Position numbers and translations under genes: made by a program
DNA from: Novosphingobium sp.
GTDB lineage: Bacteria > Pseudomonadota > Alphaproteobacteria > Sphingomonadales > Sphingomonadaceae
Reading direction: 5' to 3'
NCBI GenBank assembly: GCA_017745295.1
Contig: JAGHZR010000003.1
Span: 124,001 to 188,000, forward strand
Length of the DNA stretch: 64,000 nt
Notes under the pieces: model-generated
Database searches by the model: none
The model's input: the letters and a program-made list of their open reading frames with translations, nothing else
Told to the model about the DNA's origin: nothing
In this document: in pieces, positions 1-7,439 of the stretch
Layout of the letters: every line of letters begins with the position of its first letter
Position numbering within the stretch: position 1 is the stretch's first letter

Positions 1-1
1 C

Positions 2-274
2 CTCAAGCTGGCGGGCGCGCTGCTGGCCCGTCCGCGCGTGCTCATCCTCTCGGGCCTGTTCGACATGGTGCCGGTGGAGGAGCTGCGCCCTGCCTTGAAG
101 CGGCTGGACGACCGCGAGACGACGATCATCGTCTTCACCTGCCGCCCCGATGCTTTCGAGTTCGATCACATGCTCTGGCTTGGACGGGATTCCCAATTGC
201 TGACACAGGACCGCGCGGCCTTCGCCGCCGCCCGCAACGCCGCGAAAGGAGGCTTCCATGCCCTTCCGCGATGA
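2..274 (+). CDS. ABC transporter ATP-binding protein, C-terminal end (partial)
   Basis: The frame is open from the left edge of the window and ends in TGA, so only the last 90 residues of an ABC ATPase are visible. The stretch LAGALLARPRVLIL has the layout of the region after the signature motif, leading into the Walker B strand. The residues that should be the Walker B Asp-Glu are absent (LILSGLFD), and the usual H-loop histidine position reads TCRPD, so this nucleotide-binding domain looks degenerate. The stop lies 17 nt inside the HlyD-type adaptor gene, which shows translational coupling. With the adaptor and the TolC-like protein it forms the end of a type I secretion or efflux operon. 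The substrate cannot be inferred from what is visible. Confidence 0.75.
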   Translation, partial: LKLAGALLARPRVLILSGLFDMVPVEELRPALKRLDDRETTIIVFTCRPDAFEFDHMLWLGRDSQLLTQDRAAFAAARNAAKGGFHALPR

Positions 275-1343
275 CCATATCGTCCATTTCAAGACGCTCC
301 AGAGCCTGCGTCCGCCGCGTCCCGCGCGCGTACTCGGTTGGATATTGCTGATCGCGATGGCTATTGTCGTCGCCTTCCTGCTGCTGGTGCCCTGGCAGCA
401 GACGTCGAACGGTAACGGCTCGGTCATCGCGCTCGACCCGCGCGACCGCGTGCAGAACATCACCGCGCTCGTCCCCGGACGGGTCGAGGAATGGTACGTG
501 ACCGACGGCGAACTGGTGAAGAAGGGCAACAAGATCGCCCGCATCGCCGACAACGATCCCAACCTGATCGCCCGCCTCCAGGCCGAACGCGCACAAGTCG
601 ATGCCGAGATCGCGGCTACGCGTCAGGCGATGGGCGTGGCCCAGCGCGACGTGGGCCGCATGCAGCAGCTCTACGGCGAAGGGCTGGCGCCGCGCCGCGA
701 TCTCGAACTCGCGCAGATCAAGGTGGCGGACTATGGCGCCAAAGTCGCCAAGAGCCTGGCCGACCGCAACCGGCTGGACATCAACATCAACCGCCAGTCG
801 GTGCAGATGGTCCATGCCCCGCGCGACGGGCGCATCCTGCGCATCCTTGGCGGCGACAGCGCGACGATGGTCAAGGAAGGCGACGTGATCGCCACTTTCG
901 CGCCCGAGCAGGCGGTGCGGGTGGTGGAACTCTACGTCGACGGGCGCGATGTGCCGCTGATCCATCCGGGCCGTCCGGTACGGATGGAGTTCGAGGGCTG
1001 GCCCGCGATCCAGTTCAGCGGCTGGCCCTCGGTGGCGGTCGGCATGTTCGACGGACAAGTGCGCGCGATCGACGTCTCGGCATCCGCCAACGGCCTGTTC
1101 CGCGTGCTGGTGGAGCAGAAGCCGGGCGCGCGGCCCTGGCCGAAGGAGCCGTTCGTGCGCCTTGGCGCCAAAGTGCGCGGTTGGGTGATGATGGACACCG
1201 TATCGAGCGGCTATGAACTCTGGCGCCTGCTCAACGACTTCCCGCTGCAATATCCGGTGAGCGCCCTCGAAGCGGGCACTTATGCGGGCAGCGTGAGCGG
1301 CAAAGACAGCTCCGCCGGGAAGGAAGGCGGCAATGCCAAGTAA
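258..1343 (+). CDS. HlyD-family periplasmic adaptor (membrane fusion protein)
   Basis: A 361-residue protein with one N-terminal membrane anchor (about residues 27-48, WILLIAMAIVVAFLLLVPW). A lipoyl/barrel-sandwich half follows (VQNITALVPGRVEEWYVTDGELVKKGNKIARI), then a helical hairpin of about 90 residues, the second half of the lipoyl domain (VHAPRDGRILRILGGDSATMVKEGDVIATF) and a beta-barrel end. This is the architecture of adaptors that link an inner-membrane ABC exporter to a TolC channel. It overlaps the upstream ABC gene by 17 nt and the downstream TolC-like gene by 11 nt, so the three are one operon. No substrate clue is present. Confidence 0.92.
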   Translation: MPFRDDHIVHFKTLQSLRPPRPARVLGWILLIAMAIVVAFLLLVPWQQTSNGNGSVIALDPRDRVQNITALVPGRVEEWYVTDGELVKKGNKIARIADNDPNLIARLQAERAQVDAEIAATRQAMGVAQRDVGRMQQLYGEGLAPRRDLELAQIKVADYGAKVAKSLADRNRLDININRQSVQMVHAPRDGRILRILGGDSATMVKEGDVIATFAPEQAVRVVELYVDGRDVPLIHPGRPVRMEFEGWPAIQFSGWPSVAVGMFDGQVRAIDVSASANGLFRVLVEQKPGARPWPKEPFVRLGAKVRGWVMMDTVSSGYELWRLLNDFPLQYPVSALEAGTYAGSVSGKDSSAGKEGGNAK

Positions 1344-2769
1344 GCGCCTTGCCATTTGGCTGCTGGCTTCCGGCCTCTGTGCGCTCGCCGTGCCCTCGGC
1401 GGCCCAGCAGATCGCGCCGTTGCCCCGGCCCGCGCCGGTCGATGCGCCGGTGCTGCAACTGGACGACCTGCTCGCCAATTCCGCCCGGCAATCGCCGCAG
1501 ATCATCGAGGCGCTGGCCCGCACTCGCGTCGCCGACGCCAGGCGGCTGTCCGCCGAAGGGGCCTTCGACACGGTCTTTTCCGCCGAGGGCGGATCGCGGC
1601 TGGTCGGCTATTACGGCGGCACATACGCCGATGCGAAAGTGGCGCGTCCGCTGGAGAACTGGGGCGGCCAGGTCTACGGCGGCTACCGCGCGTCGAGTGG
1701 CCGTTTCCCGCTCTACGAGGACAAGAACTACACCAATGAGTTCGGCGAGATCCGCGCGGGCGCCGTGTTCTCCCTGCTGCGCGACCGAATGATCGACGAC
1801 CGCCGGTTCGGCCGGGTGACGGCGGATGCCGATCGCGCCATGGCCGATGCCGAGCGGCAGATGGTGGCCATCGGCGTGCAGCGCAAGGCGCTCGACGCCT
1901 ATCTGAACTGGGTGGCGAGCGGCGAGCGGCTCAAGGTCTATCGCCATCTCCTCGACCTTGCGCAGGAACGCCAGCGAGGCCTCGATCGCGCCTACAAGGC
2001 CGGACTGCGCCCGCGCATCGTCCTGACCGAGAACGACCAGATGGTGCTGCGCCGCCAGGCCATGGTCGTCCAGTCCGAGCAGGCGATGGCCGTCGCCGCC
2101 AATACCCTTTCGCTCTACTGGCGCGACGGCGAGGGCAATCCGACGATCCCGCGCCGCGAACAGTTGCCCGCCGCGCTGCCGGAGCCGGTCGTCACGGCCA
2201 TGCCGCAGGACCTCCAGCGGCCGGACCTGCTGGTCGCCGAACTGAAGACGCGGCTGGTGCAGGACCGTCTGGCGCTCGACCGTAATGCCCTGCTGCCGCG
2301 CCTCGATCTCAACATGGAAGTGGCGCGCGACATCGGCGATATCGGCCCCGGTGGCGCTTCTCGCAGCGGCAACGACGTGCGCTTCGGGCTCAAGTTCTCG
2401 GTCCCGCTCGAACAGCGCACGGCGCGCGGCAAGCTGATGCAGACACAGGCGGAACTCGACGCCAACCAGACCCGCGCGCGCTGGCTGGACGAGCAGATCC
2501 GCGCGGAAGTGGACGGGATCGCCATCGCCTTCGATGCCGCGACGCAGCTTATCGCCCTGTCCGAGCAGGAAAAGCAGCGCGCGGATACGATGGCGGTGGC
2601 CGAGCGCCGCCGCTTCGAGATGGGCGCAAGCGACCTGTTCCTCGTCAACACGCGCGAGGAAACCGCGGCCAGCGTCGCGCTGGGTCTGCTCGACGGCCGG
2701 TTGAAACGGCTGGCATCGAGCGCCGACCTGGCGGCTGCCTCGGGCAATGCCGCCGCACTGGGTCTCTGA
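1333..2769 (+). CDS. TolC-family outer membrane channel
   Basis: A 478-residue protein starting with a Sec signal peptide (MPSKRLAIWLLASGLCALAVPSAAQQ). It carries the two similar long helical repeats of TolC-type outer membrane efflux proteins; for example LDDLLANSARQSPQIIEALARTRVADARRLSAEG in the first repeat is echoed by the second-half segment ending in ERRRFEMGASDLFLVNTREE, a typical TolC C-terminal motif. It is the last gene of the ABC/HlyD/TolC export operon and starts inside the adaptor gene. A hairpin lies 6 nt after its stop codon. Confidence 0.9.
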   Translation: MPSKRLAIWLLASGLCALAVPSAAQQIAPLPRPAPVDAPVLQLDDLLANSARQSPQIIEALARTRVADARRLSAEGAFDTVFSAEGGSRLVGYYGGTYADAKVARPLENWGGQVYGGYRASSGRFPLYEDKNYTNEFGEIRAGAVFSLLRDRMIDDRRFGRVTADADRAMADAERQMVAIGVQRKALDAYLNWVASGERLKVYRHLLDLAQERQRGLDRAYKAGLRPRIVLTENDQMVLRRQAMVVQSEQAMAVAANTLSLYWRDGEGNPTIPRREQLPAALPEPVVTAMPQDLQRPDLLVAELKTRLVQDRLALDRNALLPRLDLNMEVARDIGDIGPGGASRSGNDVRFGLKFSVPLEQRTARGKLMQTQAELDANQTRARWLDEQIRAEVDGIAIAFDAATQLIALSEQEKQRADTMAVAERRRFEMGASDLFLVNTREETAASVALGLLDGRLKRLASSADLAAASGNAAALGL

Positions 2770-2774
2770 ACAGA

Positions 2775-2808
2775 CTCCTTGCGCGGTGCGCGCGGCAGCG
2801 CCAAGGAG
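2775..2808 (+). promoter_or_regulatory. Hairpin between the export operon and trmL, covering the trmL ribosome binding site
   Basis: CTCCTTG at 2775-2781 is exactly complementary to CAAGGAG at 2802-2808. The right arm is the Shine-Dalgarno sequence of trmL, whose ATG is at 2814. The hairpin could end or attenuate read-through from the export operon and could also mask the trmL ribosome binding site on read-through transcripts. No U-tract follows, so it is not a classic intrinsic terminator. Confidence 0.5.
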
Positions 2809-2813
2809 CCGGG

Positions 2814-3266
2814 ATGCGTATTGCTCTTTTCGAACCGGAAATCGCCGGAAACGTCGGCGCCGTCCTGCGTCTCGGCGCCTGCATGGGGGCGGCCATTGAC
2901 CTCATCGAGCCTCTGGGATTCGAATGGGACGATCGCCGGGTGCGTCGCACGGCGATGGACTATATCGATCATGTGGTCATCCGGCGCCATGCCGATTTCG
3001 AGGCGTTCCGGGCCACTATCGGGTCGCAGCGGCTGGTGCTGTTCACCACCAAGACCCGGCAGTCGTCCTACGCGCTGAACTACCGGCCCGACGATATCCT
3101 GCTGTTCGGAAAGGAAAGCGCAGGCGTGCCCGAAGCGGTTGCCGAGGCCTGCCATGAACGCGTGCGCATTCCCATGCGGCCCGAAGTGCGCTCGATGAAC
3201 CTGGCGAGTTCGGCGGCGCTCGCTCTGGGCGAGGCCTTGCGCCAGACGGCAAGCCTGCCGGGCTGA
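2814..3266 (+). CDS. trmL: tRNA (cytidine(34)-2'-O)-methyltransferase TrmL
   Basis: A 150-residue SPOUT-class methyltransferase of the usual TrmL length. It shows the N-terminal substrate strand with the PEIAGNVGAVLRLGACMG motif, the LLFGKESAGVPEAV motif of the knotted SAM site, and the C-terminal IPM-x-VRSMNLASSAALALGEALRQ motif. TrmL methylates the ribose of the wobble nucleotide of tRNA-Leu isoacceptors. The ATG has an AAGGAG ribosome binding site 5 nt upstream. It probably has its own transcript or reads through from the export operon. Confidence 0.93.
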   Translation: MRIALFEPEIAGNVGAVLRLGACMGAAIDLIEPLGFEWDDRRVRRTAMDYIDHVVIRRHADFEAFRATIGSQRLVLFTTKTRQSSYALNYRPDDILLFGKESAGVPEAVAEACHERVRIPMRPEVRSMNLASSAALALGEALRQTASLPG

Positions 3267-3339
3267 CGCACCAGTCTCGTCGGCCCGGCCTCGACGCCTT
3301 AGTCTCGACGGCCCGCGCCGAGATGGCTAGAGCGGGCGC

Positions 3340-4377
3340 ATGACCTCACAGATCACCATCCGCCGCCCCGACGACTGGCATGTGCATCTTCGCGATGGCG
3401 AGATGCTGAAAGCGGTCGTCGGCTACACCGCCCGCCAGTTCGCGCGCGCCATCGTCATGCCGAACCTGACCCCGCCGGTCGTCAATGTGGCTGCGGGCGA
3501 GGCCTACCGCCAGCGGATCCTCGATTCGCTGCCCGCCGGGTCGGACTTCACGCCGCTGATGGTGGCCTATCTGACCGACGATGCCGATCCGGAAGAGATC
3601 GCGCGCGGCTACGAGCAGGGCGTCTTCGCCGCCTGCAAGCTCTACCCTGCCCATGCCACGACCAATTCGGCGCACGGCGTTACCGATATCCGCAAGCTTA
3701 CCGGCCTGCTGGAGACCATGCAGCGGATCGGGATGCCGCTGCTGATCCACGGCGAAGTGACCGACCGCGAGATCGACATCTTCGACCGCGAGGCGGTGTT
3801 CGTCGAGCAGGTGCTGGGCCCGCTGGTCCGCGACTATCCGGGGCTGAAGATCGTCCTCGAACACATCACCACGGCGGAAGCGGCCGCGTTCGTCGAAGCG
3901 AGCGGCCCGCTGATCGGGGCGACGATCACCCCGCAGCACCTCATCATCAACCGCAACGCGATCTTCGACGGCGGCATCCGCCCCCATGCCTATTGCCTGC
4001 CTGTCGCCAAGCGCGAGCGCCATCGTCTGGCCGTGCGCAAGGCGGCGGTGTCGGGATCGCCCAAGTTCTTCCTCGGCACCGACAGCGCCCCTCATGCGAT
4101 CGGCCGCAAGGAAGCCGCCTGCGGCTGCGCGGGCATCTTCAACGCGCCCTTCGCGCTGGAAAGCTATGCCAAGGTGTTCGACGAGGAAGGCGTTCTTGAC
4201 CGGCTGGAAGGCTTCGCTTCCGAACATGGTCCCCGCTTCTACGGCCTGCCCCTGAACGAGGGCACGGTAACGCTGAAGCGCGAGGAGGTGACGGTGCCGG
4301 AGGTGATCGCCGAGGGCGACCTGCGCATCGTTCCCTTCCATGCGGGCGAAACGCTCCAGTGGCGTCTGGTGGACTGA
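3340..4377 (+). CDS. pyrC: Dihydroorotase, PyrC class II
   Basis: A 345-residue protein, the normal length for class II dihydroorotase, which closes carbamoyl-aspartate to dihydroorotate in pyrimidine synthesis. Visible signatures are the metal-binding RRPDDWHVHLRDG at the N-terminus, the carboxylated-lysine region FAACKLYPAHATTNSAHGV, the histidine segments LLIHGEV and VLEHITTAEA, and the GTDSAPHAIGRKE motif with the catalytic Asp near the C-terminus. It faces the M17 N-domain gene tail to tail, with a strong hairpin between them. Confidence 0.96.
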   Translation: MTSQITIRRPDDWHVHLRDGEMLKAVVGYTARQFARAIVMPNLTPPVVNVAAGEAYRQRILDSLPAGSDFTPLMVAYLTDDADPEEIARGYEQGVFAACKLYPAHATTNSAHGVTDIRKLTGLLETMQRIGMPLLIHGEVTDREIDIFDREAVFVEQVLGPLVRDYPGLKIVLEHITTAEAAAFVEASGPLIGATITPQHLIINRNAIFDGGIRPHAYCLPVAKRERHRLAVRKAAVSGSPKFFLGTDSAPHAIGRKEAACGCAGIFNAPFALESYAKVFDEEGVLDRLEGFASEHGPRFYGLPLNEGTVTLKREEVTVPEVIAEGDLRIVPFHAGETLQWRLVD

Positions 4378-4385
4378 CGATACGG

Positions 4386-4420
4386 CATGCGATCGACGGT
4401 TTCATGCCGTCGATCGCATG
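4386..4420. terminator. Convergent-gene hairpin between pyrC and the M17 N-domain gene
   Basis: A perfect 14-bp stem, 4386-4399 pairing with 4407-4420, with a 7-nt loop. It sits between the two convergent stop codons at 4377 and 4424. There is no long U-tract in either direction, but position and stem strength fit a shared bidirectional terminator. Confidence 0.6.
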
Positions 4421-4423
4421 TCT

Positions 4424-5026
4424 TCAGATGCCCTGACCCGTCAGGGCATCGCGGAAGTTCTCGATGGCGGATGTGAGCCGGGCTTCGCCGACATCGAAAA
4501 TCCAGCGCTCCAGCCGAGGCGCTCTCGCAAGACCCATTTCGACGAGAGTGCCGCGGGCTTTCAGGGCCTGCGCAAGTCCGCCGGTCATGTGCGCGGGCGC
4601 GCCGAGGGTCTGGTCCGGCAGGAGGCCGCTGTCCAGCATTCCCGGTGCGAAGGCGGCACTCCGCACGCCGAGGGCGAGCGCAAATGTGCCCGCCGCGCGC
4701 AGGGCTTCCCGCAGGTGGGCGGTGGACCAGCCGTCCGGCTCGCCGAGACCGACCAGCAGAAGCGCAGGGGCACGAACTGGGGCAGGCGGGCTGTCCAGCA
4801 GCAGGCATTCGCCCAGCCGCCCGGTGAAGCTGCCGCTGCGGCGCAGATCCAGCAACCGTCCTTCCAGCGCCGCATTGAGATGGGCAAGCCCGCCGGACAG
4901 CTGCGAACCGGCTTCGCGGGCGAACATGCCCGCGCAGGACAGGTCCACCTCCGCGCCGACGGCATCCCATGCCGCGACTTCGATGGAAACGCCGGATGCG
5001 GCGCCGACGGGATGGGCAGTGGTCAT
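4424..5026 (-). CDS. Stand-alone peptidase M17 N-terminal-domain protein
   Basis: A 200-residue protein that resembles only the N-terminal macro-like domain of leucyl aminopeptidases (M17). The pattern is an N-terminal strand, then LNAALEGRLLDLRRSGSFTGRLGECLLLDSPPAPVRAPALLLVGLG, then helix LREALRAAGTFALALGVRSAAFAP. The metal-binding C-terminal catalytic domain of M17 enzymes is absent, and the frame ends in a normal stop rather than a break. It is therefore probably not a peptidase; a binding or regulatory role is possible. No signal peptide is visible. The assignment rests on recognised pattern and no search was run. Confidence 0.7.
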   Translation of the reverse strand: MTTAHPVGAASGVSIEVAAWDAVGAEVDLSCAGMFAREAGSQLSGGLAHLNAALEGRLLDLRRSGSFTGRLGECLLLDSPPAPVRAPALLLVGLGEPDGWSTAHLREALRAAGTFALALGVRSAAFAPGMLDSGLLPDQTLGAPAHMTGGLAQALKARGTLVEMGLARAPRLERWIFDVGEARLTSAIENFRDALTGQGI

Positions 5027-5207
5027 TCGGATTCCGATCTTTTTGACGGGGTAGGCCCGCGTTTCTTCCTAAAATAGAATGGATCGGGCATCCGGGCGCA
5101 ATCTTTTCGACTGCGCTGCCCTTTGGTTGCAATTTGTAGAGGAAAGCAGGGTAGTGAAGGTCATTCCGAGGGATCCCCGATCCTGCGGTAGCAACTAGGG
5201 ATCGCAC

Positions 5208-7403
5208 ATGCTTCTTGGCCAGAAACTATCGGGACACCGCGGGGTGGTCGCGATCGTTGGTCTTCTTGGGTTGACCATCGGCGGTTCCGCGGCGCTGTTC
5301 ATGACATCCCAGTCGATGGACCGCAATGCGGCCGACCGCCAGCAGGAGCAGGTGCGGACGGGCTTGGAGCGGACCCTTACCGCTTCGGGCGTGCAGGCCT
5401 CGGCGATTGCCGCAAGGCTGGAGCCTGCGCAGCGGATTGCCCAGCTCGGCCCCGATCAGGCGGCGAACTGGCTGGACAACGAACTGGGCCGACCGACCGT
5501 TTCGGGCGATTATACCAAGGCCGTCGCGATCATGACCCGGTCGGAGGCGATCTACGGCTACACCAAGGGCGGCCGTGCCGATCCGGAGGACCTCGACGAA
5601 ATCCAGAACACCGCGGTCCGCCTCGTTGCCTCGCTGGGCGAGACATCGCCTGCCGGACCGGAGGTGAAGCCCGCGTCGACGGGAGAGGCACTGCTCACGA
5701 AGTCCGACCTCGGTTCGGTGCATGGTACGCCGGTCCTGGTTGCCGTATCGCGGTTGCCGGGCGCCGGCGAGCCGCTGGCACTCGTCACCCTGACCTACAT
5801 GGACGAAGCCATGGTGAACCGCTGGGGCAGCACGCTGATGCTGGACCATTTCGCGATCGTCGGCCCGCGGGAGACGCCAGCGGCGGGGACCCGCAGCGTG
5901 GACCTGACCGCTGCCGACGGCACGATGCTCGGCCGCATGGTCTGGCGTCCGGCTCGTCCCGGTGAGGCGATCCGCAGCTATGTGATACCGGCCACGCTGG
6001 CGATCGGTGCGCTGGTCCTGGGCCTGTTCCTGATGCTGGCGCACCGCGCGAACACGCTGCGGGAAGAGGCCGACAGCAGCTCCATGCGGGCAAGGTTCCT
6101 CGAACGCTTCGATCCGGATACCGGGCTGGTGAACCGCGCCACGTTCATCAAGCAGCTGGAGCACGTCGCGGGATCGCATTCCTGCCAGCTCATCCTGCTT
6201 GATATCGACGATTTCAGCACGATCAACGAAACGCTCGGCCACGAGGTCGGCGACGAGGTGGTGCGCGAATTCGGGCAGCGCCTGCTCAAGGAATTCCCCG
6301 GTCCGCGCTGTCTCGTGGCCCGGCTGGATGGCGACGAGTTCGCGGTGCTGATCGCCGGGAACGCCGACCTCCACGATCTGGGGCCGCGCTCGACGGGCAT
6401 CGTCGTCGGGCGTGCGGGCGACGCGCAGGCGGTGGTGTCGGTGACGATTTCCGCCGGGATCGCGGCGGCGCCCGAGCACGGCCATTTCGCCGGTGCGCTG
6501 ATGCGCCATGCCGATATCGCGCTGGGGGCCGCCAAGACGGCCGGACCGGCGAGCCATGTCGTCTACAACCCGGCGCTGGGTGAAAGCTTCATGAGCCGCA
6601 AGGGCCTGGAGGCCCGCATGAAGAAGGCGATCGAGGACGAGGGCTTCGAGCTGTTCTACCAGCCGATCATCAGCCTGCGCACGATGAAGCCTTCGGGCGT
6701 AGAGGCGCTGCTGAGGCTCAAGCAGGGGGCCACCGATACCCCGGCGGTCTTCGTGCCGGTGATCGAGAAGCTGGGCCTGATGCCGCAGCTTGGCGCCTGG
6801 ATCATCCAGCAGGCCTTCCGCGACAGCCGCCGCTGGCCGGACTTGCGGACCTCCATCAACCTTTCGCCGCTCCAGCTCGAAAACCCGGCCCTGCTCGACC
6901 AGATCGACTTCAACCGCGCCCGTTTCAATGTCTCTCCGGGCGCCATCGGCTTCGAGATCACCGAGGGCGTGCTGCTGAACAAGTCGGCGACGGTCCACAC
7001 CAACCTCCAGGGCTTGCGCGAGCGCGGCTATATCATCGCGCTCGACGACTTCGGGACCGGCTATTCCTCGCTCAGCTACCTCTCGGAGTTCGACATCCAC
7101 CGCCTGAAGCTGGACCAGAGCTTCATCCGCGGCGGGCGTCTGAGCGAAGGCCGCAGCGCGGTGCTGGTGCAGGGCGTGATCGACATCTGCCACAAGCTGG
7201 GTATCGACGTGGTGGCCGAGGGCGTCGAGGACCTCGCCGAAGCGGCGACCCTGCGCGAATGGAACTGCGATTTCGCGCAGGGCTATCAGTTCGGCAAGCC
7301 CGCCCCGGCGCGTGTGGCGGCGCAGAACCTCATCAACCTGCAGAACCAGGCGATCTCGATCATCGACTATCGCACCGGGGAGCCGCGCCTCGGTCTTCAG
7401 TGA
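5208..7403 (+). CDS. Membrane GGDEF-EAL protein, probable c-di-GMP phosphodiesterase
   Basis: 731 residues. Transmembrane segments lie at about 12-32 and 257-280, enclosing a periplasmic sensor region of about 220 residues. A GGDEF domain (about 297-450) and an EAL domain (about 470-715) follow. The GGDEF signature is altered to D374-G-D-E-F378, so cyclase activity is doubtful. The EAL domain keeps all the usual acidic and metal residues visible in EALLR, INLSPLQLE, FEITEGVLL, DDFGTGYSSL, LKLDQSFIRG, VVAEGVED and QGYQFGKPAP, so c-di-GMP hydrolysis is likely. AGGGA lies 7 nt before the ATG. It is a single-gene unit divergent from the M17 N-domain gene. Confidence 0.9.
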   Translation: MLLGQKLSGHRGVVAIVGLLGLTIGGSAALFMTSQSMDRNAADRQQEQVRTGLERTLTASGVQASAIAARLEPAQRIAQLGPDQAANWLDNELGRPTVSGDYTKAVAIMTRSEAIYGYTKGGRADPEDLDEIQNTAVRLVASLGETSPAGPEVKPASTGEALLTKSDLGSVHGTPVLVAVSRLPGAGEPLALVTLTYMDEAMVNRWGSTLMLDHFAIVGPRETPAAGTRSVDLTAADGTMLGRMVWRPARPGEAIRSYVIPATLAIGALVLGLFLMLAHRANTLREEADSSSMRARFLERFDPDTGLVNRATFIKQLEHVAGSHSCQLILLDIDDFSTINETLGHEVGDEVVREFGQRLLKEFPGPRCLVARLDGDEFAVLIAGNADLHDLGPRSTGIVVGRAGDAQAVVSVTISAGIAAAPEHGHFAGALMRHADIALGAAKTAGPASHVVYNPALGESFMSRKGLEARMKKAIEDEGFELFYQPIISLRTMKPSGVEALLRLKQGATDTPAVFVPVIEKLGLMPQLGAWIIQQAFRDSRRWPDLRTSINLSPLQLENPALLDQIDFNRARFNVSPGAIGFEITEGVLLNKSATVHTNLQGLRERGYIIALDDFGTGYSSLSYLSEFDIHRLKLDQSFIRGGRLSEGRSAVLVQGVIDICHKLGIDVVAEGVEDLAEAATLREWNCDFAQGYQFGKPAPARVAAQNLINLQNQAISIIDYRTGEPRLGLQ

Positions 7404-7439
7404 GTGCGGCGGCGGGGATGCCCGCCGCCGGGGTTGGCG

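Noticed and set aside
4386..4420. Palindrome considered as a regulator site
   Set aside because: It lies between two convergent stop codons with no promoter on either side, so a terminator is more likely.
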